NCBI GenBank assembly: GCA_902490005.1
Contig: CABUCM010000055.1
Coordinates: 1-12,569, forward strand
Direction of reading: 5' to 3'
Source of the DNA: an uncultured Ruminiclostridium sp.
Lineage (GTDB): Bacteria > Bacillota > Clostridia > Oscillospirales > Acutalibacteraceae
Length of the DNA: 12,569 bases
Shown one piece after another: positions 7,032 through 12,569 of the stretch. Below the pieces are notes generated by a model, which did no database searches, had not been told where the DNA came from, and saw only the letters and a list, made by a program, of their open reading frames with translations. Each line of letters begins with the position of its first letter. Positions within the stretch are counted from its first letter, which is position 1. The position numbers and the translations under genes were made by a program.

Positions 7032-8160
7032 AGCTTGTCTTTTAGTCCTTTGTATGATGCTGCTGCTCATCGCCCCAGGATGCAACCGTGTAAACCAGTT
7101 GAATGAGCGGCTGATCGTAAATGGAATCGGCGTGGACATCGAGGACGGCGCCTATGTGGTGACTACCCATGTGTTTGACCCCGAAAAGGCCAGTGCCGGC
7201 GGGGAACAGAAACAAGATGTCGTGGTGGCCACAGGACGGGGAAGGTCGGTGCTGGATGCCTTCCATTCCATTATATTACAAAGCGGAAAAGAGCCTCTTT
7301 ACTCCCAAAACCTGGTTTTAATCGTTGGAGAAGAAGTGGCTAAACAAGGAATGAACAACGTAATCGATTTTTTTATCCGCTATTACGAATCCAGGCCTTC
7401 TGTAGCGCTTTTTGTGGCCAGAGGAATGTCTGCCCGGGAAATCATGAATAGCAAAAATGAGGGCGACTTAATCACCGCAAAGGTGATTGAGAATCTGGCT
7501 ACCTCTGGGCAAATCGCTACAGAAGAGAGCCGTTCCAATATTCTCTCGCTGGTAAACCGTATGCAGGATGGAAGCTCAGACGGCTATATGATCGCTTTGA
7601 ATATGTATGAGGATAGCGATGGAAACGCCATCCTCTACGCGGATGGCGTCGGCGTTTTGAAAGGTGACAAATTGGCCGGATATTTGACTTTTGAAGAAAC
7701 AATCGGTTTTCTTTTGCTTACCGGCGACGCTGAAAACGCCATCATAGTTGTCCCGGTGGAGGGGGTGGGAAACGTATCCTTTTCTCTCACAAAGGCAGAC
7801 ACCACCATTGAGGCCAAAGTAGAAAATGATTTACCGGTATACGATATTTCCATTCATGCCCAACTAGATCTTTATGAGATTGACGGTAATCTCCATCAAA
7901 GATACAACCTGGAGGTCGTTGATGAAATGGAGAAAGCGACAGAAAAAGCAATATATGACCTGTGTACTCAAACAGCCGAAAAAGTAATTCGAGAGTATCA
8001 ATCCGATATTTTCCGTTTCGGAAGAAGGTTAATGCAAGCGCAGCCGGAATATTTTAAAACGAAAAGCGACGATTGGGTCAGCACTTATGTTCAATCCACT
8101 GTCCGTCTTTCGGTGGAGGCCAGCATTCAGCGAGAGGGAAAGGAGATTAACCCTTTGTAA
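7021..8160 (+). CDS. gerAC: Spore germinant receptor C subunit, lipoprotein (Ger(x)C family)
   Basis: The 379-aa protein begins with a lipoprotein signal peptide: basic MKFK, a hydrophobic core, then IAPGC with the modified cysteine at C21. Ala at -3 with Pro at -2 is slightly off the usual lipobox. The mature part follows the Ger(x)C pattern: LNERLIVNGIGVDIEDGAYVVT, the GRGRSVLDAFHSI block and the C-terminal AEKVIREYQSDIFRFGRRL motif. The start is ATG 7021, with GGAAGGGGG (7005-7013) 7 nt upstream; an in-frame ATG at 7003 would remove the basic N-terminus from the signal. The gene ends the operon and is followed 5 nt later by a strong terminator. No D subunit is visible. Confidence 0.93.
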   Translation: MKFKACLLVLCMMLLLIAPGCNRVNQLNERLIVNGIGVDIEDGAYVVTTHVFDPEKASAGGEQKQDVVVATGRGRSVLDAFHSIILQSGKEPLYSQNLVLIVGEEVAKQGMNNVIDFFIRYYESRPSVALFVARGMSAREIMNSKNEGDLITAKVIENLATSGQIATEESRSNILSLVNRMQDGSSDGYMIALNMYEDSDGNAILYADGVGVLKGDKLAGYLTFEETIGFLLLTGDAENAIIVVPVEGVGNVSFSLTKADTTIEAKVENDLPVYDISIHAQLDLYEIDGNLHQRYNLEVVDEMEKATEKAIYDLCTQTAEKVIREYQSDIFRFGRRLMQAQPEYFKTKSDDWVSTYVQSTVRLSVEASIQREGKEINPL

Positions 8161-8165
8161 TGGCA

Positions 8166-8207
8166 AATAAAAGAAGCTTCGGTTATTTAACCGAAGCTTC
8201 TTTTATT
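8166..8207 (+). terminator. Intrinsic terminator of the ger operon
   Basis: A perfect 19-bp inverted repeat (8166-8184 with 8189-8207) has a 4-nt ATTT loop; the core is AGAAGCTTCGGTT. T-rich sequence ends the stem and continues shortly downstream (8210-8214). It begins 5 nt after the gerAC stop. Because the stem carries A/T runs at both ends, it may also stop leftward transcripts from the gene at 8283-8528. Confidence 0.92.
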
Positions 8208-8282
8208 GATTTTTCGCGGGAAAAGCTTAGGAATTGACATAGGGCCCTGAAAAGTTTAGCACAATAGAAAAAGTAAAATATT

Positions 8283-8528
8283 TTATAAAACCGCCAGCAT
8301 GAGGCCGCCGATGGCAGCCGCGGTTAAAATAACCGCGCCCAGCACCGCTAACGGCGCCGCGATAAAGGATACCAGCCAGGCAATCAAGAGGTGCTGTTCA
8401 AAATAGAGGGAGAGTTTTTTGGATCTTTCCCGGCGCTTTTTCTGGGCTGCCGGCGTTGTGGAATTATGAAAATTGGTATTCCGGCATAGGTTGCCGGCGC
8501 TGCTGCTGATTTGAACGCTTTTGGTCAT
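8283..8528 (-). CDS. Small basic membrane protein of unknown function
   Basis: I do not recognise this 81-aa protein. It has a polar, Ser/Asn-rich N-terminal half, a strongly basic stretch at 30-38 (KKRRERSKK), and a hydrophobic C-terminal half (about 46-81) that could form two short transmembrane helices separated by the AAPLA turn. The positive-inside rule puts the N-terminal half in the cytoplasm. The ATG at 8528 has a GGAAAGGA ribosome binding site (complement of 8536-8543) 7 nt upstream, which supports translation. It is alone on the - strand, between the ger terminator and the divergent kdpD gene. A role in potassium or membrane physiology would be guesswork. Confidence 0.6.
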   Translation of the reverse strand: MTKSVQISSSAGNLCRNTNFHNSTTPAAQKKRRERSKKLSLYFEQHLLIAWLVSFIAAPLAVLGAVILTAAAIGGLMLAVL

Positions 8529-8624
8529 ATAAATTTTCCTTTCCAGAAAAAGAAGTTTTTTCTATTCCTATGATAACGAGTCCAGCGATAAAATAGTGTT
8601 AGAAAATAAAAAATCATGTTAAAA

Positions 8625-8655
8625 TTGAATTAAAAGGGGTGGGTTATGGTACAAT
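8625..8655 (+). promoter_or_regulatory. Possible second, upstream promoter for kdpDE
   Basis: An extended -10 (TGG TACAAT, 8647-8655) follows TTGAAT (8625-8630) with a long 19-bp spacer. If used, the candidate KdpE repeat at 8662-8682 would fall on its initial transcribed region and could repress it. Weak evidence. Confidence 0.25.
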
Positions 8656-8661
8656 AGGAAA

Positions 8662-8682
8662 AATCTTAATGGAATCTTAATG
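8662..8682 (+). promoter_or_regulatory. Candidate KdpE operator upstream of kdpDE
   Basis: A perfect 10-bp direct repeat, AATCTTAATG, occurs at 8662-8671 and 8673-8682 with an 11-bp period, the usual spacing for an OmpR-family dimer bound head to tail. Its TTAATG core pair (8666 and 8677) recurs with the same period ahead of the kdp transporter genes, and in both places it begins exactly 58 bp upstream of the -10. Assignment to KdpE is inferred from this match and from the adjoining regulator gene. Confidence 0.65.
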
Positions 8683-8699
8683 TTTCGGCCTTGTTTTTT

Positions 8700-8729
8700 A
8701 TGCCATGAAAATATCATGTGTGATATGAT
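8700..8729 (+). promoter_or_regulatory. kdpDE promoter
   Basis: An extended -10 (TGA TATGAT, 8721-8729) lies 18 bp downstream of ATGCCA (8700-8705, 4 of 6 matches to TTGACA). The predicted start is near 8736. A direct repeat centred about 64 bp upstream of that start fits an activator-dependent promoter with a weak -35. The arrangement is shared with the kdpF promoter. Confidence 0.5.
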
Positions 8730-8733
8730 ATCA
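8711..8733. repeat. Three alternating ATATCA half-sites over the kdpDE -10
   Basis: ATATCA at 8711-8716, its complement TGATAT at 8721-8726 and ATATCA at 8728-8733 form two overlapping palindromes. One has a 4-bp spacer and the other, TGATAT-G-ATATCA, a single central base. They cover the -10 element, as a repressor operator would. The AT-rich composition makes chance occurrence possible. Confidence 0.4.
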
Positions 8734-8791
8734 ATATTAGAAGGTTCAAGATAACATCAGAGGGATTATGCCAGGAATCAGGTGAAAAGCG

Positions 8792-11488
8792 ATGGAAACG
8801 GAAAGGCCCAGCCCGGAACAACTGCTGTATGATATTCACCGGCAGCAGGATCAAAGCGCCCATGGAAAGCTGAAAATATTTTTTGGATACGCCGCGGGAG
8901 TGGGAAAGACTTATACCATGCTGGAGGCGGCCCATCAGGCCAAGGAAAAGGGGCGGGATGTGGTTGCCGGTTATGTGGAACGCCATGTCCGCCCGGAAAC
9001 CTCGGCGTTGCTTGAAGGCTTGGAACAGCTTCCCTGCAAAGAGATACGTTATAAAGGGGTGGCGCTGAAGGAATTTGATTTGGATGGGGCCCTGGCCAGG
9101 AAACCCCAATTGATTTTGGTGGATGAACTGGCTCACAGTAATGCCGCCGGCAGCCGGCACGCGAAACGGTATCAAGATGTAGAGGAGCTCTTATGGGCGG
9201 GAATCGACGTGTACACCACAGTAAACGTCCAGCATTTGGAATCTCTCAACGACCTGGTAGCCTCTATCACAGGCGTAGCGGTCAGCGAGCGGATTCCCGA
9301 CCGGATATTTGATTCCGCGGACCAGGTGGAGCTGGTGGATATTGAGCCGTCGGATTTAATTGTCCGCCTAAAAGCGGGAAAGGTGTACCGGGAGGGGCAG
9401 GCGCAGCGGGCGCTGGATCATTTTTTCTCTGAGGAAAACTTGACAGCGCTGCGGGAGATCGCCCTTCGCCGCACGGCGGACCGCTTAAACCGGACCGCGC
9501 AGAAGAAGGGCAGCGAGACTGCCGCCAGGGCCGGAGAGCATATTTTGATCTGCCTGTCTAGCGCGCCCTCCAACGCCAAGGTAATCCGCACCGCCGCCCG
9601 GATGGCGGAGGCCTTTCACAGCGGCTTTACCGCGCTGTTTGTAGAAACTCCCGAAACAAAGGAGCTGAAGGGGGAAAATCTGAAGCGGCTCAGGGACCAT
9701 TTGCGGCTGGCGGAGCAGATGGGGGCGCAGATTGCTACTGTGTACGGCGACGATCCTGCCGCGCAGATCGCGGAATACGCCAAGGTCAGCGGGGTCACAA
9801 AAATTGTATTAGGCCGAACAAACCACCGCAGCCGGATCTTTTTCCGGGGGAAAAGCTTAGCGGACCGTTTGACAGACCTGGCGGGCAATTTGGAAATTTA
9901 TATCATTCCGGATACCCAGCCCTTATATAAAAAGCGGCTTGTTTTTCACAGGAGCGACGAGCCCTGGTTCCGGTGGCAGGACCTGGTAAAAACCCTGGCG
10001 GTTATCGTTTTATCCACATTGGTGGGGTGGGTGTTCTTTACCGCCGGCCTGCGGGACGCCAATATAATTATCATTTATATTCTGGGGGTCCTGATAACGG
10101 CTGTATGGACTCACGGCCATATTTACGGCGCCATCGGTTCCCTGTTGAGCGTAGTGGCGTTTAACTTCTTTTTTACCGTGCCACGATTCACGTTAGCGGC
10201 CACAGCCCCGGATTATCCGGTTACTTTTCTGATTATGCTCATCGCCAGTATGATTTCCAGTACCTTGGCTACCAGAGTGAAAAAACAGGCGAGGCAGTCC
10301 GCTCAGAAGGCATATTACACAGAATTGCTGATGAGCAGCAGCCAGAAGCTTCAGCAGGGCAAAAATGAGCAGGAAATCATTGAGCTGGCCGCCCGGCAGA
10401 TCAGCATTTTGCTGGAGCGCCCGGTTCTATATGCTTTGTCCAAGGGAGAAGGGGAGCTTCAGTTTCAAGTGACCCCAGCGGACCGCCGGGAGGAGGTTCT
10501 GAAATCCATGACCACAGAGGAACGGGGGGTGGCGGACTGGGTTGTGAAAAACAACAAGCGGGCCGGCGCCACCACAAATACGCTGTCCCATGCCCAGAAC
10601 CTGTACCTGGCCGTCCGCGGCCTCCAGGGAGTGATGGGCGTGGTGGGGATCCCCTCCAAATATTATCCAGCGCCTGAGGTGTTTGAAAAGAATTTACTCA
10701 TCGCTGTCCTCAACGAATGCGGGCTGATCCTGGAAAGAAGGCGGCTGCGGGAGGAAAAGCAGGTCATCGAAATGGAGACCCAGCAGGAGCGGCTGCGTTC
10801 CAATCTGCTGCGGGCAATTTCCCATGACCTGCGCACCCCGCTGACCAGCATCAGCGGAAACGCCGGCGTGCTGATGGAAAAAAGCATCGTTTTGGATGAG
10901 GAGAAAAAGCAAGAACTGTACCGGTCTATTTACGACGACTCTATGTGGCTGGTGAATCTGACGGAAAACCTGCTTTCCATCACCCGGATTGAAAACGGCA
11001 CCATGCGCCTGCAAATGAGCGCCGAGCTGATGGATGATGTTTTTCAGGAGGCGCTGTCCCATGTGGACCGTCAAGCCAAGGACCATCACATTTCGGTGGA
11101 ACTTCCTGACGACCTGCTGATGGCGAAAATGGATGTCCGGCTGATTGTGCAGGTGATTATCAATATCGTCAATAACGCCATTAAATACACGCCTGCCGGC
11201 TCCCATATTGTCCTGCGGGCGGAAAAGCGCGGCGCTATGGCGGCGGTCAGTATTGCCGACGACGGCCCCGGAATTTCCGACGAGGCCAAGGCGCATTTGT
11301 TCGATATGTTCTATACCGCCAGCCAGGGAAAGGGCGACAACCGCCGGGGCCTGGGCCTGGGCCTGAATTTATGCCGTTCTATTGTCACCGCCCATGGGGG
11401 AAAGATCACTGTCGCCGATCATCTGCCCCAGGGCTCAGTATTTACTTTTACATTACCTTTGGAAGAGGTGGAGTTGCACGATGTATAA
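8792..11488 (+). CDS. kdpD: KdpD, potassium/turgor sensor histidine kinase
   Basis: KdpD senses low potassium or osmotic stress and phosphorylates KdpE. The 898-aa protein has all expected domains in order: an N-terminal KdpD domain (about 24-230) with Walker A GYAAGVGKT at 32-40 and Walker B LILVDELAHSN at 107-117; a universal stress protein domain (about 248-375); four membrane helices (about 400-495); a GAF-like region (about 520-650); HisKA with the phospho-acceptor H678 in AISHDLRTPL; and HATPase_c with N-box N794/N795, DDGPGI at 823-828 and GLGLGL at 853-858. Length is close to the E. coli protein (about 894). The ATG at 8792 has AGGTGA (8780-8785) 6 nt upstream. The stop overlaps kdpE by 8 nt (ATGTATAA), giving tight co-expression. 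No inactivating change is seen. Confidence 0.97.
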   Translation: METERPSPEQLLYDIHRQQDQSAHGKLKIFFGYAAGVGKTYTMLEAAHQAKEKGRDVVAGYVERHVRPETSALLEGLEQLPCKEIRYKGVALKEFDLDGALARKPQLILVDELAHSNAAGSRHAKRYQDVEELLWAGIDVYTTVNVQHLESLNDLVASITGVAVSERIPDRIFDSADQVELVDIEPSDLIVRLKAGKVYREGQAQRALDHFFSEENLTALREIALRRTADRLNRTAQKKGSETAARAGEHILICLSSAPSNAKVIRTAARMAEAFHSGFTALFVETPETKELKGENLKRLRDHLRLAEQMGAQIATVYGDDPAAQIAEYAKVSGVTKIVLGRTNHRSRIFFRGKSLADRLTDLAGNLEIYIIPDTQPLYKKRLVFHRSDEPWFRWQDLVKTLAVIVLSTLVGWVFFTAGLRDANIIIIYILGVLITAVWTHGHIYGAIGSLLSVVAFNFFFTVPRFTLAATAPDYPVTFLIMLIASMISSTLATRVKKQARQSAQKAYYTELLMSSSQKLQQGKNEQEIIELAARQISILLERPVLYALSKGEGELQFQVTPADRREEVLKSMTTEERGVADWVVKNNKRAGATTNTLSHAQNLYLAVRGLQGVMGVVGIPSKYYPAPEVFEKNLLIAVLNECGLILERRRLREEKQVIEMETQQERLRSNLLRAISHDLRTPLTSISGNAGVLMEKSIVLDEEKKQELYRSIYDDSMWLVNLTENLLSITRIENGTMRLQMSAELMDDVFQEALSHVDRQAKDHHISVELPDDLLMAKMDVRLIVQVIINIVNNAIKYTPAGSHIVLRAEKRGAMAAVSIADDGPGISDEAKAHLFDMFYTASQGKGDNRRGLGLGLNLCRSIVTAHGGKITVADHLPQGSVFTFTLPLEEVELHDV

Positions 11489-12179
11489 ATCAAAGATATT
11501 GGTGGTGGAGGATGACCCGGCCATCAGCAACCTGATCCGCACCACTTTAGAAACCCAAGAATACCAATACCACACGGCCCAGAATGGCTCCGGCGCCCTC
11601 ATGGAGGTGGTTTCTTACCATCCGGATGTGGTGATCCTGGATTTGGGGCTGCCGGATATGGATGGCGTGGATATTATTAAGAAGGTCAGGGGCTTCAGCG
11701 CCATGCCGATTATTGTGGTAAGCGCGCGCACTGAGGACCAGGATAAGGTGGACGCTTTGGACGCCGGGGCGGACGATTATCTGACCAAGCCATTCAGCAT
11801 CGACGAATTTTTGGCCCGTCTGCGGGTGGCACTTCGCAGAAGCCATGCGGAGGGAACGAAGCCCGGGGAAGAGAGCAGCGTCTATGTGAACGGGAATTTA
11901 AAGATTGATTACGCCGCGGGATGCGTCTATGTGGATGACGCTGAGGTCCATCTGACCCCTATCGAGTATAAGCTGCTCTGCCTGCTGTCGCAAAACACAG
12001 GGAAGGTGCTTACCCATAATTATATTCTCAAAGAGGTTTGGGGCAGCGCCCTGGCCTCGGATATTCCATCCCTGCGGGTCTTTATGGCAACGCTGCGCAA
12101 GAAAATCGAGAAAAGCACTTCTTCTCCCCAATATATCCAAACCCATATCGGCGTGGGATACCGTATGATCCGCCAATAA
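11481..12179 (+). CDS. kdpE: KdpE, OmpR-family response regulator
   Basis: KdpE is the transcription factor activated by KdpD that switches on the high-affinity potassium pump operon. The 232-aa protein has a receiver domain (1-118) with acidic D11-D12, phospho-acceptor D54 (VILDLGLPDMDG), switch S81 and K103 (LTKPF). The winged-helix Trans_reg_C domain (about 133-230) includes LTPIEYKLLCLL, LRVFMATLRKKIE and the C-terminal THIGVGYRMI. The ATG at 11481 is used: GAGGTGGAG (11465-11473) lies 7 nt upstream inside kdpD. Upstream in-frame codons would lie in kdpD and add non-homologous residues. Its likely binding sites are the TTAATG repeats ahead of kdpD and kdpF. Confidence 0.97.
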   Translation: MYKSKILVVEDDPAISNLIRTTLETQEYQYHTAQNGSGALMEVVSYHPDVVILDLGLPDMDGVDIIKKVRGFSAMPIIVVSARTEDQDKVDALDAGADDYLTKPFSIDEFLARLRVALRRSHAEGTKPGEESSVYVNGNLKIDYAAGCVYVDDAEVHLTPIEYKLLCLLSQNTGKVLTHNYILKEVWGSALASDIPSLRVFMATLRKKIEKSTSSPQYIQTHIGVGYRMIRQ

Positions 12180-12190
12180 TCCTTCGAGAG

Positions 12191-12228
12191 AAAAGCCCCC
12201 TCTGTTTCCACACAGAGGGGGCTTTTTT
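12191..12228 (+). terminator. Intrinsic terminator after kdpE
   Basis: A perfect 15-bp stem (12191-12205 with 12212-12226; core GCCCCCTCTGT) has a 6-nt loop and a T6 tract (12223-12228). It separates kdpDE from the kdp transporter operon, so the latter needs its own promoter, which is visible just downstream. Confidence 0.95.
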
Positions 12229-12243
12229 GCGGCCTTTTCAGTC

Positions 12244-12260
12244 TTAATGCATTTTTAATG
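12244..12260 (+). promoter_or_regulatory. Candidate KdpE operator upstream of the kdp transporter operon
   Basis: TTAATG at 12244-12249 and 12255-12260 form a direct repeat with an 11-bp period, the same core and period as the site ahead of kdpD. It starts 58 bp upstream of the -10, again as at kdpD. This is the expected place for KdpE to activate the pump operon. Confidence 0.7.
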
Positions 12261-12298
12261 TGGCAACGAAAACGCTAAGGGCACGTTCATGGGATGGC

Positions 12299-12307
12299 TG
12301 TTATACT
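12299..12307 (+). promoter_or_regulatory. Extended -10 promoter of the kdp transporter operon
   Basis: TGT TATACT forms an extended -10, with a predicted start near 12314. No good -35 hexamer is present 17 bp upstream (around 12279-12284), which fits a promoter that depends on an activator such as phosphorylated KdpE bound at 12244-12260. Confidence 0.6.
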
Positions 12308-12343
12308 TTCTAAGTGATGAAGCGATAAAGGAGGAAGACCGCA

Positions 12344-12442
12344 ATGATGGATTTACTTATGCTGGGAATATTGGCTGTCAGTATTGCTTTAGTCAGCCTT
12401 TTAATCCACTGGTGCCATAAACAGGTGGATACCCATGAATAA
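12344..12442 (+). CDS. 32-aa membrane miniprotein opening the kdp transporter operon
   Basis: ATG 12344 has a strong AAAGGAGGAA ribosome binding site (GGAGG at 12330-12334, 9 nt spacing) and encodes 32 residues ending at TAA 12440-12442. Residues 4-21 form one hydrophobic helix. The tail HWCHKQVDTHE has a cluster of possible metal or proton ligands (H22, C24, H25, H31). It is the first gene after the kdp promoter and lies 17 nt before kdpF. I recognise no named family: it is not KdpF, which follows separately. By analogy with KdpF, it may be a small accessory subunit or stabiliser of the potassium pump, but that is inference. The strong ribosome binding site and operon position argue that it is real. 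Confidence 0.75.
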   Translation: MMDLLMLGILAVSIALVSLLIHWCHKQVDTHE

Positions 12443-12459
12443 AGGGAGGAAGTATTTTT

Positions 12460-12537
12460 ATGATCGCACTTGGAGTAATCGTCGCACTCATGGGTGTATA
12501 CCTGATCTACGCGCTGGTACACCCGGAAAAATTCTAA
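12460..12537 (+). CDS. kdpF: KdpF, small subunit of the potassium-transporting ATPase
   Basis: KdpF is a single-helix peptide that stabilises the KdpFABC P-type potassium pump in the membrane. The frame encodes 25 residues: a hydrophobic helix (about 2-19) and the ending LVHPEKF, which matches the LxxPExF C-terminus typical of KdpF. E. coli KdpF is 29 residues. AGGGAGGA (12443-12450) lies 9 nt before ATG 12460. It sits directly before kdpA, as in other kdp operons. Confidence 0.88.
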   Translation: MIALGVIVALMGVYLIYALVHPEKF

Positions 12538-12558
12538 AGCTTACAGGAGGAATTCACT

Positions 12559-12569
12559 ATGGTGCAGCT
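12559..12569 (+). CDS. kdpA: KdpA, potassium-transporting ATPase channel subunit, first codons only
   Basis: Only ATG GTG CAG and two further bases are in the window (M-V-Q). A strong ribosome binding site, AGGAGG (12545-12550), lies 8 nt upstream. Assignment to the potassium-channel subunit of KdpFABC rests on position after kdpF, not on the three visible residues. Confidence 0.75.

Noticed and set aside
8234..8265. Perfect TTGACA (8234-8239) followed by GCACAAT, with an AGGGCCCT palindrome between
   Set aside because: The -10 is poor at 17 bp and the better match is about 20 bp away. No + strand gene follows before kdpD, whose own promoter is nearer. Probably chance, though an antisense transcript to the 81-aa gene cannot be excluded.
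10694..11296. 200-codon - strand frame inside kdpD
   Set aside because: It is antisense to the conserved HisKA/HATPase region of kdpD, has low-complexity composition and no motif.
12310..12522. 70-codon - strand frame over the miniprotein and kdpF
   Set aside because: It is opposite two small + strand genes with strong ribosome binding sites. Its translation is Cys/His/Ser-rich without recognisable features.

Overview
The window looks like chromosomal DNA of an endospore-forming, anaerobic-type Firmicute (class Clostridia). A complete tricistronic GerA-family germinant receptor operon shows that it forms spores. Moderately GC-rich coding sequence, strong AGGAGG-type ribosome binding sites and a serine acetyltransferase-cysteinyl-tRNA synthetase pair fit a mid-GC clostridium, perhaps near the Oscillospiraceae or Lachnospiraceae; this placement is inferred and uncertain. 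I see no mobile elements, CRISPR arrays, tRNA or rRNA genes.

Region 1 (1-3150, + strand) is housekeeping: the C-terminal end of RimO overlaps pgsA (phospholipid synthesis), followed by cysE and cysS (cysteine synthesis and tRNA charging). A candidate promoter and a roughly 100-nt structured RNA segment lie between pgsA and cysE and may control the cysteine pair. A strong hairpin at 3112-3150 ends this unit.

Region 2 (3166-8207) is a spore/membrane block. A DUF421 (YetF-like) membrane protein and a DUF4363 protein form a two-gene unit on the - strand. Divergent from it, across a 120-bp gap with a possible sporulation-type promoter, is an overlapping gerA-type A-B-C operon that ends at a perfect 19-bp inverted-repeat terminator. 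DUF421 proteins are linked to spores in Bacillus, so the two units may share a role in the spore inner membrane.

Region 3 (8283-12569) is the potassium-starvation module. An unrecognised 81-aa basic membrane protein lies on the - strand. Then come kdpD and kdpE (overlapping sensor kinase and response regulator), a terminator, and the start of the kdp transporter operon: an unnamed 32-aa membrane miniprotein, kdpF, and the first codons of kdpA. Both kdp promoter regions carry a TTAATG-N5-TTAATG direct repeat exactly 58 bp upstream of an extended -10 element. This is a strong candidate for the KdpE operator, implying autoregulation of kdpDE and activation of kdpFA(BC) with the same promoter geometry. 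The kdpD promoter also carries alternating ATATCA half-sites over its -10.

The most interesting points are the matched KdpE-type operators, the undescribed miniprotein opening the kdp transporter operon, and the structured cysE leader with a possible Cys-containing uORF.
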